Assembly: GCA_035272265.1 (NCBI GenBank)
Contig: DATEQV010000158.1
Span: forward strand, 1 to 11,688
Length of the DNA stretch: 11,688 nucleotides
Direction of reading: 5' to 3'
Source of the DNA: Acidisphaera sp035272265
GTDB taxonomy: Bacteria > Pseudomonadota > Alphaproteobacteria > Acetobacterales > Acetobacteraceae
The translations under genes and the position numbers were made by a program. The notes under the pieces were generated by a model that was not told the origin of the DNA, made no database searches, and saw only the letters and a list, made by a program, of their open reading frames with translations. Below are positions 5,439-11,688 of the stretch, piece after piece. Numbering within the stretch: position 1 is the stretch's first letter; each line of letters starts with the position of its first letter.

Positions 5439-6569
5439 TCAGCTCGCCAGCGCGAGCTGCCCGGCGTCGCGGCGGTCCCACAGCGCCCAGGCGCCACGGC
5501 AGACCGCCAGCCAGTCGGCAAGGTCCTCGGGCTTGGCGTCCGGCGCCGGCCGCACCTGGCGGACGTGGCCCCGCAAGGCGCCTTCCAGCACCGGCTCGAC
5601 GGTGCCGGGCGCGACACCCTCGGCCGGCTCGGCGACCCACAGCAGCGTGTTAGGACCGCGCGCCCGCAAGGCGACCAGCAGCGGGATGATCTCCTCGTCG
5701 GCGATCGGCGCGGCGGCGGTGAAGACGAAGATCTTGTCGCCGCCGGCCAGCACCCGCCGCAGCCGGGCCGCCCCAATCGCCAGCCGCGCGGCCTCCCGCT
5801 CGATGACGGCAGCAGCATCGGCGGCGTCGCCGTCGGTCGTGTAGCTGAAGGCGTAAGTCCGGTGCCGCACGGTCCAGCCGGTGCCGGTTCGGGTCGCCAC
5901 CAGCCGCTTCGCGTTGTCGATGTCGGCGAAGTCCGACGCGAGCAGGTCGATCGCCGCATGAATCGGCAGGTCCGCGCCTCGCAGCAGCCCCAGCGGATCC
6001 GCCCCCATCGCGCGCTGCACCCGCACGAACGCGTCCGTCTCGCCGAGGCTTTCGAACAGCAGCATGAGATGCCGGTCCCCGGGCAGCGCGGCGTCCGTCG
6101 GCAACGGGGCCGCGGCCCCCTCGGCCAGCCGCATCACCCGCAGGCTCCGCAGCGAGACGGACACGTCGCGGGTATCGGCCACCGGCAGCACATCGCTGAT
6201 CCGGCGCGCGTCGGGATGCTTCAGCACCAGCTCGACGTTGCGCGACCCCGCCAGCACGTCGGCCGGCATGAACACGGGCAGCACGCGCCGGCCGCCGAGC
6301 GTGTAGGCGGCCAGCTCGTAGCCGTTGGCGAGCACGGTCAGGCGCTGGGCCGGGAGCGCGGACTTGGCGACGAAGGGCGTGGCGTCGAGCAGCAGCATGT
6401 AGTCCGATCCGGGGTCGGGGACCGGGAAGCCGACGCGGCTCTCCTGCCCCGTCATCCAGCGGAACCCGGCTTCGGCGACGCCCCAGCCGGTGCGGACGAA
6501 GCGGCCGCTGTTCCCGGTCGAGCCGAAGTCGATCTTGTGGACGTCGTCCAGGCGCGGCAGCGCGGTCAT
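5439..6569 (-). CDS. Two-domain protein of unknown function resembling glycan-locus proteins
   Basis: 376 residues, no signal peptide or membrane helix. Residues about 11-148 look like a beta-sandwich (DFGSTGNSGRFVRTGWG, GFRWMTGQ, LTVLANGYELAAYTL, SADTR-like VADTRDVSVSL), similar to carbohydrate-binding or jelly-roll modules found beside glycosyltransferases. The second domain starts at FESLGE (172-177), continues with VQRAMGADPLGLLR (184-197), and ends in WLAVCRGAWALWDRR. From memory it resembles alphaproteobacterial proteins with FESLGxNCEFGxVQRxxGAEPLGLLR. In this copy the usual N-C-E-F part reads TDAFV, so the conserved Cys is absent. A GAGGGGGAG (complement of 6578-6586) lies 8 nt before the ATG. 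Function is not known; a role in surface glycan production is only a guess. Confidence 0.6.
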   Translation of the reverse strand: MTALPRLDDVHKIDFGSTGNSGRFVRTGWGVAEAGFRWMTGQESRVGFPVPDPGSDYMLLLDATPFVAKSALPAQRLTVLANGYELAAYTLGGRRVLPVFMPADVLAGSRNVELVLKHPDARRISDVLPVADTRDVSVSLRSLRVMRLAEGAAAPLPTDAALPGDRHLMLLFESLGETDAFVRVQRAMGADPLGLLRGADLPIHAAIDLLASDFADIDNAKRLVATRTGTGWTVRHRTYAFSYTTDGDAADAAAVIEREAARLAIGAARLRRVLAGGDKIFVFTAAAPIADEEIIPLLVALRARGPNTLLWVAEPAEGVAPGTVEPVLEGALRGHVRQVRPAPDAKPEDLADWLAVCRGAWALWDRRDAGQLALAS

Positions 6570-6691
6570 GCGGCAGGCTCCCCCTCGGCTCCTAACGGCC
6601 CGGACTCGATCACGGTGGCGGGACGATCTAGCAGCTTCGTCAAAACCGCAACCGTCTCTGTTGCGCTATTGTCGGCCGGTCACCCTGTTAC

Positions 6692-6696
6692 GGAGG
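6692..6696 (+). promoter_or_regulatory. Ribosome binding site GGAGG of the SDR gene
   Basis: GGAGG lies 5 nt before the ATG at 6702. It decides the start: the reading frame is open far upstream, but that stretch is antisense to the preceding gene. Confidence 0.7.
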
Positions 6697-6701
6697 CAAG
6701 C

Positions 6702-7403
<702 letters not shown>

Positions 7404-7407
7404 GGAT

Positions 7408-7441
7408 CGTCATTGCGAGCGCAGCGAAGCAACCCAGGGCC
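7408..7441. repeat. Half of a CGTCATTGCGAG-type dispersed repeat
   Basis: Begins CGTCATTGCGAGCGCAGCG and ends CCCAGGGCC; the same ends form the left arm of the complete element at 9729-9824 (CGTCATCGCGAG...CCAGGGCC). No matching right arm follows, so this is a truncated or solo copy. It begins 4 bases after the SDR stop codon. Confidence 0.7.
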
Positions 7442-7479
7442 AGTTTCAGCCTGACTGGAATCGGGCAGCCGTTCCACTA

Positions 7480-7574
7480 CCGTCATGGCCGGGCTTGGCC
7501 CGGCCATCCACGACTTCGCCGGCGCTGGAAAGCAAGAAAGTCGTGGATGACCGGCACAAGGCCGGTCATGACGG
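7480..7574. repeat. Large palindromic repeat, CGTCATGGCCGGG type
   Basis: Left arm 7480-7516 (CCGTCATGGCCGGG...ATCCACGACTT) and right arm 7538-7574 (AAGTCGTGGATGACCGG...CATGACGG) are complementary at 32 of 37 positions, around a 21-nt centre. As RNA it would form a very stable hairpin between the SDR gene and the convergent glycosyltransferase gene, so it may also serve as a two-way terminator. The motif is a dispersed repeat I recognise from alphaproteobacterial genomes. Confidence 0.88.
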
Positions 7575-7634
7575 GTGAACTCGACATGAATACACCCAGC
7601 AGAGAACCGCTGTAAGAACCCCGCCGCCTCGTCG

Positions 7635-9218
7635 TCAGTGCGGCGTCGCGGCGCCGATGCTGACCGGCGGATCGCAGATGAAACCTTCACCGAGCCGCAC
7701 GCCCACGCGCGCAACGACGAACTGGCGCTGACACCCCGACGGCGTGGTCGGGAACTTGACCAGGTGGAAGACGCCAAATTCGCCGAACACGTAAAACCCG
7801 TCGAACTCCGGCACGTCGCCCAACTCGGTGCCACCCCCGTAAGGGAGGCCCGTGGGACCAGGCCCGACGATGATCCGTGTCGCTCCGGCCTTGTGCAGAC
7901 GTCGCGCGCCCTCTCGGCCGCTGATGCCCCAGTAGTCGCCTTCGAAGGCTTTCGCGCCTCCCAGCGCCATGCCGATCGGGTTCAGATACGCATACTGGTA
8001 CGGCACCCAGAGAGCACACTCGCCCACCAGAAGTGCCACCAACCCGACGGCCAGCCACGGCCGCGTTCGCGCCAGGCGATCCGCGCCGAACGCCGCGAGC
8101 AGCGCGAACGGCGGCAGCATGAACAGCAGATGACGAAGGGCATTGTACAATGTCGCGCCGGAGAGAACCACCAGCACAGGCATCACCACGCCCAGCGCGA
8201 TGAACGGCAGCCACACCAGCTGGGTGCGGCGGGGCCGCTCGATCGCAACGGCGGCGAGCGCGACGAACGACAGCGGCGTCTGCACGAGGAGCCACGCCGG
8301 GACATACCACCACGGAAGAGCCGTCGAGCGGACGAAGCGTCCGGCCACGAGTATGAAGCCATCCCAGCCAGGAAATGCGGACGCGAGCCGCACGCAGTCG
8401 ATCAGCCAGCGGAGCGGCCCATACTGGGCCACGGGATTGGCCGCGACGACGCAGACGATCGCCAGCACAACGGCGCCCGCGCTGCGCGCCAGCTGTACCG
8501 CGGCGGCCCGGCCGTAGACCGCCAACGCCGCGATCCCCGCCAGGCCTCCCAATGCAGCGACGAGTGCCACCGATCCGCCGCGCGTGCCCACTGCGACGAA
8601 CGTGCCAACGCCGATCAGGACGTTGGCCAGGACCCAACCGCCGCCCCGCTGCACGTTTCGCATCACGAGCGCCAAGCCGCACGCGACCCCTGTCAGGCCG
8701 CAGGCGACCGGGACGTCCTTGATGTTGATGGCCGCATGACCGCCGAAGGTCGGCAGAGCCAGGAGCACCGCCGGCAGCACGACGACAGCGACCGTCCTGC
8801 GGGTCAGGCGCCACACGGTGAGCGCAAGAGAAGCGACGCACAGCAGGCCGAAGCCGAGAGCGACGCCGTGGCGGACAGCGTAGGCGGAGGCGGTCGTGGC
8901 GACGTCCCAGCCCGGCTCCAGCCCCAGCGCCCAGGCGATCAGATGTGCGATCGCCCCAGGAACGACGCCGTACCAGGCACCCGTGGACAGGATCGAAGAC
9001 GACGCCGCTGAGTAATCGGCCGCACCGTGATGCAGCAGCGCCGGCTCGTCGTGCGCCACATACAGCTCGATGCCGTCATCCCAGTTGATGCCGGCAAGCA
9101 GCGTCGTGGCGATCGTGATCGCGACCGCTGCCAGCGACAACGCCGCGAACGCGGCGATCACGCGCCGCCTCTCGCGCGCGTCGCTGCGCGCGTCGGAAAG
9201 CCGATCGCTGTCGAACAT
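7635..9218 (-). CDS. GT-C membrane glycosyltransferase (PMT / ArnT-like, GT39-GT83 type)
   Basis: Predicted inner-membrane enzyme that moves a sugar from a polyprenyl-phosphate donor in the periplasm; 527 residues with about ten to twelve hydrophobic helices. TM1 spans about 20-42 and is followed by the acidic first loop with D47-D48 and D57-E58, where GT-C enzymes hold catalytic acids. The motif GGHAAINIKDVP (159-170) matches the family's GHSxxNPKDxP, and LPWWYVP (301-307) and YNALRHLLF (358-366) are further family marks. The C-terminal part from about residue 420 is soluble and presumably periplasmic. The start chosen is ATG 9218, 11 nt past the MaoC stop; the frame is open to 9269, which would overlap MaoC. 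Acceptor and sugar are unknown. No other glycan genes adjoin it. Confidence 0.82.
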   Translation of the reverse strand: MFDSDRLSDARSDARERRRVIAAFAALSLAAVAITIATTLLAGINWDDGIELYVAHDEPALLHHGAADYSAASSSILSTGAWYGVVPGAIAHLIAWALGLEPGWDVATTASAYAVRHGVALGFGLLCVASLALTVWRLTRRTVAVVVLPAVLLALPTFGGHAAINIKDVPVACGLTGVACGLALVMRNVQRGGGWVLANVLIGVGTFVAVGTRGGSVALVAALGGLAGIAALAVYGRAAAVQLARSAGAVVLAIVCVVAANPVAQYGPLRWLIDCVRLASAFPGWDGFILVAGRFVRSTALPWWYVPAWLLVQTPLSFVALAAVAIERPRRTQLVWLPFIALGVVMPVLVVLSGATLYNALRHLLFMLPPFALLAAFGADRLARTRPWLAVGLVALLVGECALWVPYQYAYLNPIGMALGGAKAFEGDYWGISGREGARRLHKAGATRIIVGPGPTGLPYGGGTELGDVPEFDGFYVFGEFGVFHLVKFPTTPSGCQRQFVVARVGVRLGEGFICDPPVSIGAATPH

Positions 9219-9229
9219 GGCCGCCTGGA

Positions 9230-9685
9230 CTATGCCGGCCGCCCCTTCATCAGCCCGGCGCGCAGGCACGTCACGACGACCTCGCCACGCTGGTTGATCG
9301 CCTCGTGCCGGAACTCGACGATCCCCTGGCCCGGACGCGACTTCGACGCGCGCACCGAAACCACCGTCGTGCGGGCGCGGATCGTGTCGCCGTGGAACAC
9401 CGGCTTGGGAAACTTGACGTCCTGCATGCCGAGGTTGCCGACCGTGGTGCCGAGCGTGGTGTCGCCGACCGTCATTCCGATCAGCAGTCCGAGCGTGAAC
9501 AGCGAATTGACCAGCGGCTTGCCGAATTCGCTTTGCGTGCGCGCGAACTCGAAGTCGATGTGCAACGGCTGCGGGTTCATCGTCAGCGTCGAGAACAGCA
9601 CGTTGTCCATCTCGGTGATGGTGCGGCCGAGCGCGTGCTCGAACACCATGCCTTCACGGAACTCGTCGAACCAAAGACCGGGCAT
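9230..9685 (-). CDS. MaoC-like (R)-specific enoyl-CoA hydratase / dehydratase
   Basis: Hot-dog fold protein of 151 residues that should add or remove water on acyl-CoA thioesters. In PhaJ-type hydratases the dyad lies in SxDxNPLHxD, with Asp five residues before His. Here the segment is STLTMNPQPLHID, giving H42 and, at the Asp position, N37. The TMNPQPLH form occurs in a subfamily related to mesaconyl-CoA hydratase, as I recall. The rest is typical, for example GMTVGDTTLGTTVGNLGMQDVKF (hydratase loop) and PVFHGDTIRARTTVVSVRAS. ATG 9685 has AGGAG (complement of 9693-9697) 7 nt upstream, better than a GTG at 9688. It lies downstream of the acyl-CoA dehydrogenase on the same strand and probably works on its product. 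Confidence 0.9.
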   Translation of the reverse strand: MPGLWFDEFREGMVFEHALGRTITEMDNVLFSTLTMNPQPLHIDFEFARTQSEFGKPLVNSLFTLGLLIGMTVGDTTLGTTVGNLGMQDVKFPKPVFHGDTIRARTTVVSVRASKSRPGQGIVEFRHEAINQRGEVVVTCLRAGLMKGRPA

Positions 9686-9728
9686 CACACGTCTCCTAAG
9701 CTTTCAGCTTGCTTCGCGATCCCGTTCT

Positions 9729-9824
9729 CGTCATCGCGAGGCGCGCAGCGCCGTGGCGATCCAGGGCCACACGGCAGGCATTTGTCACGCGGCCCTGGAT
9801 CGCCACGCTACGCTCGCGATGACG
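9729..9824. repeat. Large palindromic repeat, CGTCATCGCGAG type, inside the acyl-CoA gene run
   Basis: Left arm 9729-9768 starts CGTCATCGCGAG and ends GTGGCGATCCAGGGCC; right arm 9791-9824 starts GGCCCTGGATCGCCAC and ends CTCGCGATGACG. The inner 16 bp and outer 12 bp are exact complements; the middle differs by a few inserted bases; the centre is 22 nt. It sits between the acyl-CoA dehydrogenase stop and the MaoC start and would fold in their shared transcript. Confidence 0.88.
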
Positions 9825-9869
9825 ACAGAACCTGCAATGACGACACAACTCGCAACGACAACTCAATAC
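9816..9869. repeat. Degenerate 18-bp tandem repeat, three units
   Basis: Three consecutive 18-base units: GCGATGACGACAGAACCT (9816-9833), GCAATGACGACACAACTC (9834-9851) and GCAACGACAACTCAATAC (9852-9869). The first two agree at 14 of 18 positions; the third is more diverged. The first overlaps the end of the palindrome and the last covers the stop codon of the acyl-CoA dehydrogenase. Confidence 0.55.
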
Positions 9870-11020
9870 GACTTCGGCAGACCGAGCACGCGCTCGGCGA
9901 TGTAGCTCAGGATCAGTTCGCGCGACACCGGTGTCAGGCGCGGGATCAGGCTTTCGCGGAAGTATCGCTCGACATGATATTCCTGCGCGTAGCCCATCCC
10001 GCCATGCGTCATCACCGCGGTCTCGCAGGCGTGGAACCCCGCCTCGCCCGCCAGGTATTTCGCGGCGTTCGCCTCCGCCCCGCAGTCGCGCCCGGCGTCG
10101 TACAGCGCGGCCGCACGGAACACCATCAGGTCGGCCGCCTCCAGCTCCGCCCAGGCCTTCGCCAGCGGATGCTGGATCGCCTGGTTCTGCCCGATCGGCC
10201 GGCCGAACACGCTGCGCTCGCGCGCGTACCGCGTCGCCCGCGCCAGTGCCGCGCGGCCGATGCCGACCGCCTCGGCCGCAACCAGTATCCGCTCCGGATT
10301 CAACCCGTGCAGGATGTAGCGGAACCCGCGTCCCTCCTCGCCGATCCGGTCCTCCTCCGGCACCTCCATGTCGGCAAAGAACACCATGTTCGAGTCCACC
10401 GCATGCCGGCCCATCTTCGGGATCACGCGCACCTCGGCGTGGCTGCGGTCCAGCACTGTGTAGAACAGCGTCAACCCGTCCAGCGGCCGCGCCTGCTCCC
10501 GTGGCGTCGTGCGGGCGAGCAGCAGGATGCGATCGGCGACCTGCGCGGTCGACGTCCAGATCTTGGCACCGTTGACGACGTAGCGGTCGCCGCGGCGCTC
10601 CGCGCGCGTCTTGATCCGGCTGGTGTCCAGCCCCGCGTCCGGCTCGGTCACGCCGAAGCACGCGCGCTCCTCGCCCGCGATCAGCGGCGGCAGCATCCGG
10701 CGCTTCTGCGCCTCGGTGCCGAACACCACCACCGGGTTCAGCCCGAAGATGTTCATGTGCACCGCCGACGCGCCGCCCATGCCCGCACCCGACTGCGCGA
10801 TCGTCTGCATCATCAGCGCCGCCTCGGTGATGCCGAGGCCCGCGCCGCCGTACTCCTCCGGCATCGCGATGCCGAGGAACCCGGCCTCCGCGATGGCGCG
10901 GTGGAACGCGTGCGGGAATTCCTCGTCGCGGTCCCGCGCCAGCCACCACTCGTCGGGAAAGCGCGCGCAGATCTGCTCGACGCTGGCGACGATTTGCGTC
11001 TGCGCGTCGGTCAGGTCCAC
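9863..11020 (-). CDS. Acyl-CoA dehydrogenase, canonical catalytic Glu replaced
   Basis: FAD-dependent alpha,beta-desaturation of an acyl-CoA; 385 residues, the usual length. Visible blocks are MPEEYGGAGL (N-terminal helical domain), FGVTEPDAGLD (about 122-132, flavin contact), YVVNGAKIWTS (147-157), FGRPIGQNQAIQHPLA, and GGMGYAQEYHVERYFRE. Where MCAD/SCAD have the base in IYEGTxEI, this protein has LTPVSREL with Pro at residue 364. An alternative glutamate, E243 in LNPERI, matches by position the catalytic Glu of isovaleryl-CoA and long-chain acyl-CoA dehydrogenases. I start it at GTG 11020, 4 nt after the ABM stop (translational coupling likely); the upstream in-frame ATG at 11068 would overlap ABM by 44 nt. 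MaoC follows. Substrate unknown. Confidence 0.92.
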   Translation of the reverse strand: MDLTDAQTQIVASVEQICARFPDEWWLARDRDEEFPHAFHRAIAEAGFLGIAMPEEYGGAGLGITEAALMMQTIAQSGAGMGGASAVHMNIFGLNPVVVFGTEAQKRRMLPPLIAGEERACFGVTEPDAGLDTSRIKTRAERRGDRYVVNGAKIWTSTAQVADRILLLARTTPREQARPLDGLTLFYTVLDRSHAEVRVIPKMGRHAVDSNMVFFADMEVPEEDRIGEEGRGFRYILHGLNPERILVAAEAVGIGRAALARATRYARERSVFGRPIGQNQAIQHPLAKAWAELEAADLMVFRAAALYDAGRDCGAEANAAKYLAGEAGFHACETAVMTHGGMGYAQEYHVERYFRESLIPRLTPVSRELILSYIAERVLGLPKSY

Positions 11021-11024
11021 GGGC

Positions 11025-11354
11025 TCAGTCCGCGTAGACGCTGCGCACGACGCTGTAGCCGCGTGCATCGCACATGTCGGCGTCGGCCGCCGTGATCGCG
11101 TCGCGCAGGCCCCGCTGCTCGGGGCGCTTCATGAAGGCTTCCCAGTCGGCACGCGACCGCCACTGCGCGTAGTTCACCATGCGCTGCCCGTCCTCGCTGG
11201 CGTGAAAGCTCGCGGAGATGAAGCCCGGGCATCGGCAGATCCAGGCTTCCACCTGTGCCGCCATGTCGGTGATCAACGCCTGGATGTCGGCCGGCGCCAC
11301 CGCGTACTGGACGATGACGACGAAAGTGTCGTCCTCGGCGTTGATCGTTGCCAT
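11025..11354 (-). CDS. Antibiotic biosynthesis monooxygenase (ABM) domain protein
   Basis: Small dimeric ferredoxin-like alpha/beta-barrel protein of 109 residues; members include quinol monooxygenases, heme-degrading enzymes and many of unknown role. The core FISASFHASEDGQRMVNYAQWRSRADWEAFM is diagnostic: a strand, the NYAQW strand and the following WEAF helix. The ATG at 11354 has AGGAG (complement of 11361-11365) at proper spacing; the frame is open to 11420 but that extension looks non-coding. It is first in the run with the acyl-CoA dehydrogenase and is likely translationally coupled to it, suggesting an auxiliary role in the same pathway. No heme or flavin ligand can be named from the sequence. 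Confidence 0.9.
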   Translation of the reverse strand: MATINAEDDTFVVIVQYAVAPADIQALITDMAAQVEAWICRCPGFISASFHASEDGQRMVNYAQWRSRADWEAFMKRPEQRGLRDAITAADADMCDARGYSVVRSVYAD

Positions 11355-11432
11355 GCGGCCCTCCTGCGCTCCCCTGCACGTCCAGGCGCAAGTCTGGACG
11401 CGGCCGGGCTTTCGGTCCATTGGCCCCCCGCC

Positions 11433-11688
11433 ATGCCGCTCCGCATCGAGACCCTCACCGGCGACGCGCTGCGCCCGGTCCTGCCGGCGCTGGCGCGCCT
11501 GCGCACCGAAGTCTTCCGCCAGTGGCCGTATTGCTACGACGGCGCTGCGGCCGACGAGCAGGCATATCTGGGCCGCTATGTCCGCAGCCCGCGCGCCGCG
11601 ATCGTCCTGGCCTGGGACGGCGACGCGCCGGTCGGCGCGTCCACCTGCCTGCCGCTGGAAGACGAGATCGAGGACATCCGCGCCCCCT
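11433..11688 (+). CDS. GNAT family N-acetyltransferase, 3' end outside the window
   Basis: Only the first 85 residues are visible. MPLRIETLTGDALRPVLPALARLRTEVFRQWPYCYDG followed by EQAYLGRYVRSPRAAIVLAWDGDAPVGASTCLPL matches the N-terminal half of a GNAT subfamily with an RxxVFRxWPYxYDG start. The acetyl-CoA loop would lie beyond the window. It is divergent from the ABM gene with 78 nt between the two start codons, a shared promoter region; no clear ribosome binding site precedes the ATG. Confidence 0.75.
   Translation, partial: MPLRIETLTGDALRPVLPALARLRTEVFRQWPYCYDGAAADEQAYLGRYVRSPRAAIVLAWDGDAPVGASTCLPLEDEIEDIRAP

Noticed and set aside
7480..7574. The large palindrome as terminal inverted repeats of an insertion sequence
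   Set aside because: The centre is only 21 nt and no transposase or target duplication is visible; it fits a non-coding dispersed palindrome better.
7638..9011. A 457-codon plus-strand open frame
   Set aside because: Mirror image of the GT-C glycosyltransferase gene, whose helices and motifs are clear; the plus translation is low-complexity and charged.
9816..9869. CRISPR-like repeats
   Set aside because: The 18-bp units are contiguous with no spacers and diverge quickly; no cas genes are present.
9305..11095. A 596-codon plus-strand open frame
   Set aside because: It is antisense to MaoC, the repeat region and the acyl-CoA dehydrogenase, has Arg/His/Gln-rich composition and no domain pattern; a product of high GC codon bias.

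Overview
The window is a GC-rich, tightly packed chromosomal segment. It most likely comes from an alphaproteobacterium, and my guess is Sphingomonadales (Sphingomonas-like). That rests on codon bias, on the YajC, DUF815-ATPase and phytoene-synthase-like (NDUFAF6-type) gene content, and on dispersed palindromes beginning CGTCATTGCGAGCGCAGCG and CGTCATGGCCGGG, which I know from genomes of this class. No tRNA, rRNA, CRISPR array, phage or insertion-sequence transposase was seen.

Left part (1-2400): the 5' end of a carotenoid cleavage dioxygenase (minus, runs off the window). Behind it is a short orphan reading-frame tail that looks like the 3' end of a lost upstream gene, then a GNAT acetyltransferase that resembles the catalytic half of a MarR-GNAT fusion without its DNA-binding half. 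A minus-strand squalene/phytoene-synthase-like protein follows, lacking both aspartate-rich catalytic motifs, so it is more likely a complex I assembly factor-like pseudoenzyme. Two tandem hairpin repeats of one family (AGTGTCC...GGACACT) fill the divergent region in front of the next gene.

Centre (2600-7400): an Fe-type superoxide dismutase with a hairpin behind it; a two-gene module that fits a TumE-like toxin plus an HVO_A0114/TumA-like winged-helix antitoxin, preceded by a nested palindrome; yajC on the minus strand without secD/secF behind it; divergent from yajC, a DUF815-type AAA ATPase; convergent with that, a two-domain protein of uncertain role that resembles proteins of alphaproteobacterial glycan loci; then, divergently, an SDR oxidoreductase.

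Right part (7400-11688): a repeat-rich gap with a 95-bp palindromic element. Then a minus-strand run of ABM-domain protein, acyl-CoA dehydrogenase, MaoC hydratase and a GT-C membrane glycosyltransferase, read in that order, with another large palindrome and a degenerate 18-bp tandem repeat between the dehydrogenase and MaoC genes. The first three look like a small acyl-CoA/CoA-thioester pathway; the glycosyltransferase is probably only a positional follower. The window ends in the start of a second GNAT gene reading right.

I did not find a clear undescribed multi-gene system. The most interesting points are the recombination scar at about 913-1090, the toxin-antitoxin module where secDF would be expected, the two acyl-CoA enzymes with altered canonical catalytic positions, and the palindromic repeat families in promoter and operon-internal gaps.
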